Below, piece after piece: positions 61,421 to 64,000 of a stretch of DNA of 64,000 bases. The notes below the pieces were generated by a model, which was not told the DNA's origin, ran no database searches, and was given only the letters and a program-made list of their open reading frames with translations. A program made the position numbers and the translations under genes. The stretch's first letter is position 1; the number at the start of each line of letters is the position of its first letter. The stretch is taken from NCBI RefSeq assembly GCF_000283155.1, contig NW_004454210.1, positions 6,538,265-6,602,264 on the forward strand, given 5' to 3'. This stretch comes from Ceratotherium simum simum (taxonomy: Eukaryota; Chordata; Mammalia; Perissodactyla; Rhinocerotidae).

Positions 61421-61537
61421 GGGGTTTCCCCCCCACACCCCGCGCCTCCGCCTCCTTCCGTTTCCTACCGAGTCGTTTTTCCAAATCCCCAAAAGATGGC
61501 AGTCGAAGCCGACATTCTTCTTTTCCTGCGGCTCTGC

Positions 61538-61663
61538 GAAGGGAGGGGGAGAGAGAGGGGGAAGAAGGAGGGAGGGAGAGAGGGGAAGGAGGGAGGGAGA
61601 GGGGAAAGAGGGAGAGGGGGAGGAAGGAGGGAGGGAGGGAGAGAAGAAAAGGAGAGGGAGAAA
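61538..61663 (+). repeat. 126-nt uninterrupted polypurine tract
   Basis: Every base from 61538 to 61663 is A or G, with gggaggga-type units and many G-triplets. It can in principle form triplex (H-DNA) or G-quadruplex structures. The long Glu/Gly/Arg frame over it (61496-61711) and the Ser/Leu/Pro frames on the other strand are composition artefacts. Confidence 0.95.
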
Positions 61664-62935
61664 CTAGACGTTGCATGGACTTTTGAAACTAATTCTTTCA
61701 CTCGTTTCTAATACAACCAAGAAGCAGTGGTGAATTTCCTGGAAATGTCCTGGCAGAAAAGAAAGCCAAAAAACGTGGCTTGTGGGCTCAGAATAGGAGA
61801 TGTGAGAAACTCAGCACTTTCAAACTAAACCCTCAGTTCAGAGCAGAAGGGGGAGAGGGGAGACCAGGAGAGGCACAGACTGGCTTTTTGATATTTCTTT
61901 GTATTTTTACATTATATACAAATACTATAAAACTAAGCAACTTGTTTCCTGAAGGACAAGACTCTGCAAATTACATAACGGGAGAAGAGATGGGGGTGGA
62001 GAAAGGTGGTGGGTGGGGGGCAGACCTCTGTGGGCGGAGGGGGGCTGGGGCCAGCAGCGGATGAATTGCAGACCAGTTGCCAAAACTTTTTTTTTTTCCC
62101 TGCTGCTGCTGCTGCGGCTGCCTTTGCTGCTGCCTTTGCTTTGAATGTGGGTAACTAGGAAACAGCAAGCCGTCTGAGAAGACGGAATTTCCAACGTGTA
62201 AAATGTTCTTAACGGAACCATTGAGCGAGTGCAATAAGGCGTGAGGGGGAACTAATCTTCCCATTTAAATGTTTGTGGCAATTTTATCTAAATGAATTTT
62301 AATGCTAAACGAGGGTAATTCCCCATTTGTAGCGCGTTTACTTCTCTTTCCTGTGCTTCTAAAGCAGTCGAACATCAAGCAATGAACAATAACAATAAAA
62401 ATACTGTCAAGGCATATTATTCATTTTGAATGTGTTATAATTACAGCTGATTAAATATGATGGGGTAAAATATTTTTAATTTTTTTGAAAAATATTTAAA
62501 TCATACTAAAAAGTTTCATTCAGCCAGCGCCCCCCTCCCCAAATAAAAATAAAAAGCAGGTACAATGGTGTGCCCTTGTTTAGACGAGGGCGTTTTGTTT
62601 TTGCCTTTTAAGCAACATCAAAAACACTCTGAGCACCTCTATTATTTCCCTCTTTTGGATAAGTGTCCTCAATAACCTCAGAGCTGGCTCTGAAATTTAC
62701 AAGAGGAAAAGCTAAAATAGCATTAAGGGGGAGGTGGGGGTGTCGAGGCAGGGCAAAAAAGGACTTGCGGAGAGCAAGGCTCTCACAAAACCCTCACACA
62801 GAGGGGGAACACAGGGAAAGAACACAGTTTGTTTTATCTTTTCTAATTCACTGGGCACTAATGCTCTTGATTCTTCATAGTCTCCATATTTCCTAATTCC
62901 TCTTCACGCGTAGGCTTCTCTTTCTAGTCTCTCTC
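61664..62935. other. Transposon-free non-coding DNA with short CTG-rich run
   Basis: A tgctgctgctgctgcggctg run with cctttgctgc repeats lies at 62101-62139, and a G-rich stretch at 62007-62060. AT-rich sequence at 62270-62520 carries many homeodomain-like cores (aatgaattttaatgc, gtgttataattacagctgat). No exon recognised. Confidence 0.5.
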
Positions 62936-62936
62936 T

Positions 62937-62999
62937 GCTTCTCTTTCTCTCTCTCTCTCTGCCCCCCTACCTCCTCCCCTTTCCTTCCCTCCCCCACCC
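62937..62999. repeat. Polypyrimidine tract
   Basis: (CT)n followed by C-rich and T-rich pyrimidines, broken only by single purines at gcccc, tacct and cacccg points. Confidence 0.85.
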
Positions 63000-64000
63000 G
63001 GCATGAGTTTCCTCGGGAATAAAGGCTGAAAATAACCAACTCAGCCAGGCATGTACTGGGGAGGAGGGGCGAATGGATGGTTAGTTTATAAAGTTTATTA
63101 TTAATTTTTAAAGTAAATAAATGGTTGTTAACTGCTAGTAATCACCTATCAAAAGAGAATTCTTTCACTAATATGGACTATGTATGTAGACGAAGAATGG
63201 CCACTGGGTCCAAATGGGAAATTGAAACACTCCCATACACGGGGTGGGGGCAGGGTGGGGTGCAGGGCGGTGCGCGAGGAGGCCGCACCAGGCTGAGCCC
63301 GGGTCTCTTTCTGCGCATCCACGTGTTTAGACACGAGGCCCCATAAACAAAGGTGAGAGTGCGCGCTGCTGCTCCAGCAGGTGAGTCAGTCAATCACACG
63401 TCACCTAGTAAAGCCAACCCACAGCTGGTTTCTCTTTTCAAATAGAAAATAGAATTGTTCAGAGCGGGTTTATAGGGTGACATGGGCCTGAATGTCAGAC
63501 TTGAGTTTAAGGCTCTTTCTTCCTCCGACCCATCCTTTGTTTACCAAGCAATCACTGCTAAAAGGCTGATTTTTAAAAACTAATTTGCCTTAATTAAAAT
63601 ATTTGTATATTTTCCTTAGCTTTGGGAAGCACTTTTTATAGCAGCAATTTTATTTAAATAAAATTATAAGCTATTCCAGCTTAAACATGTTATTTTGTAC
63701 CATTTAGCTGGCTGCCATGCAGAAATTCTGTACAGCTGTTCTGGAAAATTGGTTAATAACCAGTTTTATCCAATGAGAACATAGAGCATATTTATAAAAA
63801 TTAGATTTTGAAGTCTGGTCTCTTCAATTCACATAGTTAATTTCCTAATAAACATATACTGCTCTTCCTAGGTAACATCCTTAGTAAAAGAGTTAACTCT
63901 ACTTGGGTTCACCATTATATGCAAGAATAATTTCACTGATGTTAGATGAGTAATTCTGTTGGATGTAATCTGAGTCTACAGTTAGTTTAATACCCTTAGG
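63000..64000. other. Transposon-free non-coding DNA to the right edge
   Basis: Includes a perfect donor-like sequence cag followed by gtgagtcagt starting at 63381, overlapping an AP-1-like tgagtca, and gtcaatca at 63388-63395 (reverse of TGATTGAC, a PBX/MEIS-type site). 63080-63250 is a further candidate conserved block. No exon, repeat or RNA gene recognised. Confidence 0.45.

Noticed and set aside
61925..62264. Gln-rich minus-strand frame suggestive of a polyglutamine protein
   Set aside because: It is produced by a short CTG/CTTTGC-type run at 62101-62139; outside the run the frame has no structure, and an overlapping frame of similar length exists.

Overview
This window is vertebrate nuclear DNA, almost certainly from a perissodactyl and most likely an equid. 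The main evidence is nine copies of the tRNA-derived ERE SINE family (B box ggttcggatcc, then a body containing ggaaggatgtgc-type and ctactggggctttgggg-type segments, then an A-rich tail). Most copies keep readable target-site duplications, and ERE elements are known only from horses, rhinos and tapirs. Mammalian L1, L2, MIR, MER20-like and MaLR-type LTR elements fill much of the rest. There is no operon, phage, CRISPR array or other prokaryotic structure.

I found no protein-coding exon I would defend. The open frames are either remnants of L1 ORF2 (16.7-17.6, 28.3-29.5 and 47.5-48.4 kb, all on the minus strand), read-through of SINEs, or chance frames in GC-rich DNA. The window therefore looks like an intergenic or long-intron region.

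Layout: (1) 1-50.2 kb is AT-rich and dense in repeats. It includes two SINEs inserted at the same target site (4.3-4.9 kb), a pile of L2, L1 and LTR-like segments (47.3-50.2 kb), and a 100-N assembly gap inside an ERE SINE whose two flanks repeat each other (41.1-41.6 kb). (2) 50.2-64.0 kb changes character: I recognise no SINE, LINE or LTR there. It contains two CpG-rich blocks (about 55.0-55.7 and 58.55-61.3 kb) separated by AT-rich, motif-rich DNA, plus a 126-nt pure polypurine tract and a C-run array. Transposon-poor, CpG-rich stretches of this size are known to mark loci of developmental transcription regulators, so the right end probably belongs to the regulatory or promoter domain of such a gene. 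I cannot name the gene from sequence alone.

The best leads are the transposon-free domain itself, a block at 58.2-58.4 kb with abutting MEIS-type and PBX/HOX-type motifs, and a textbook splice donor/acceptor pair (59558 and 59868) suggesting an unannotated non-coding transcript. Repeat family names come from recalled consensus features, not from a search; old-repeat boundaries are approximate.
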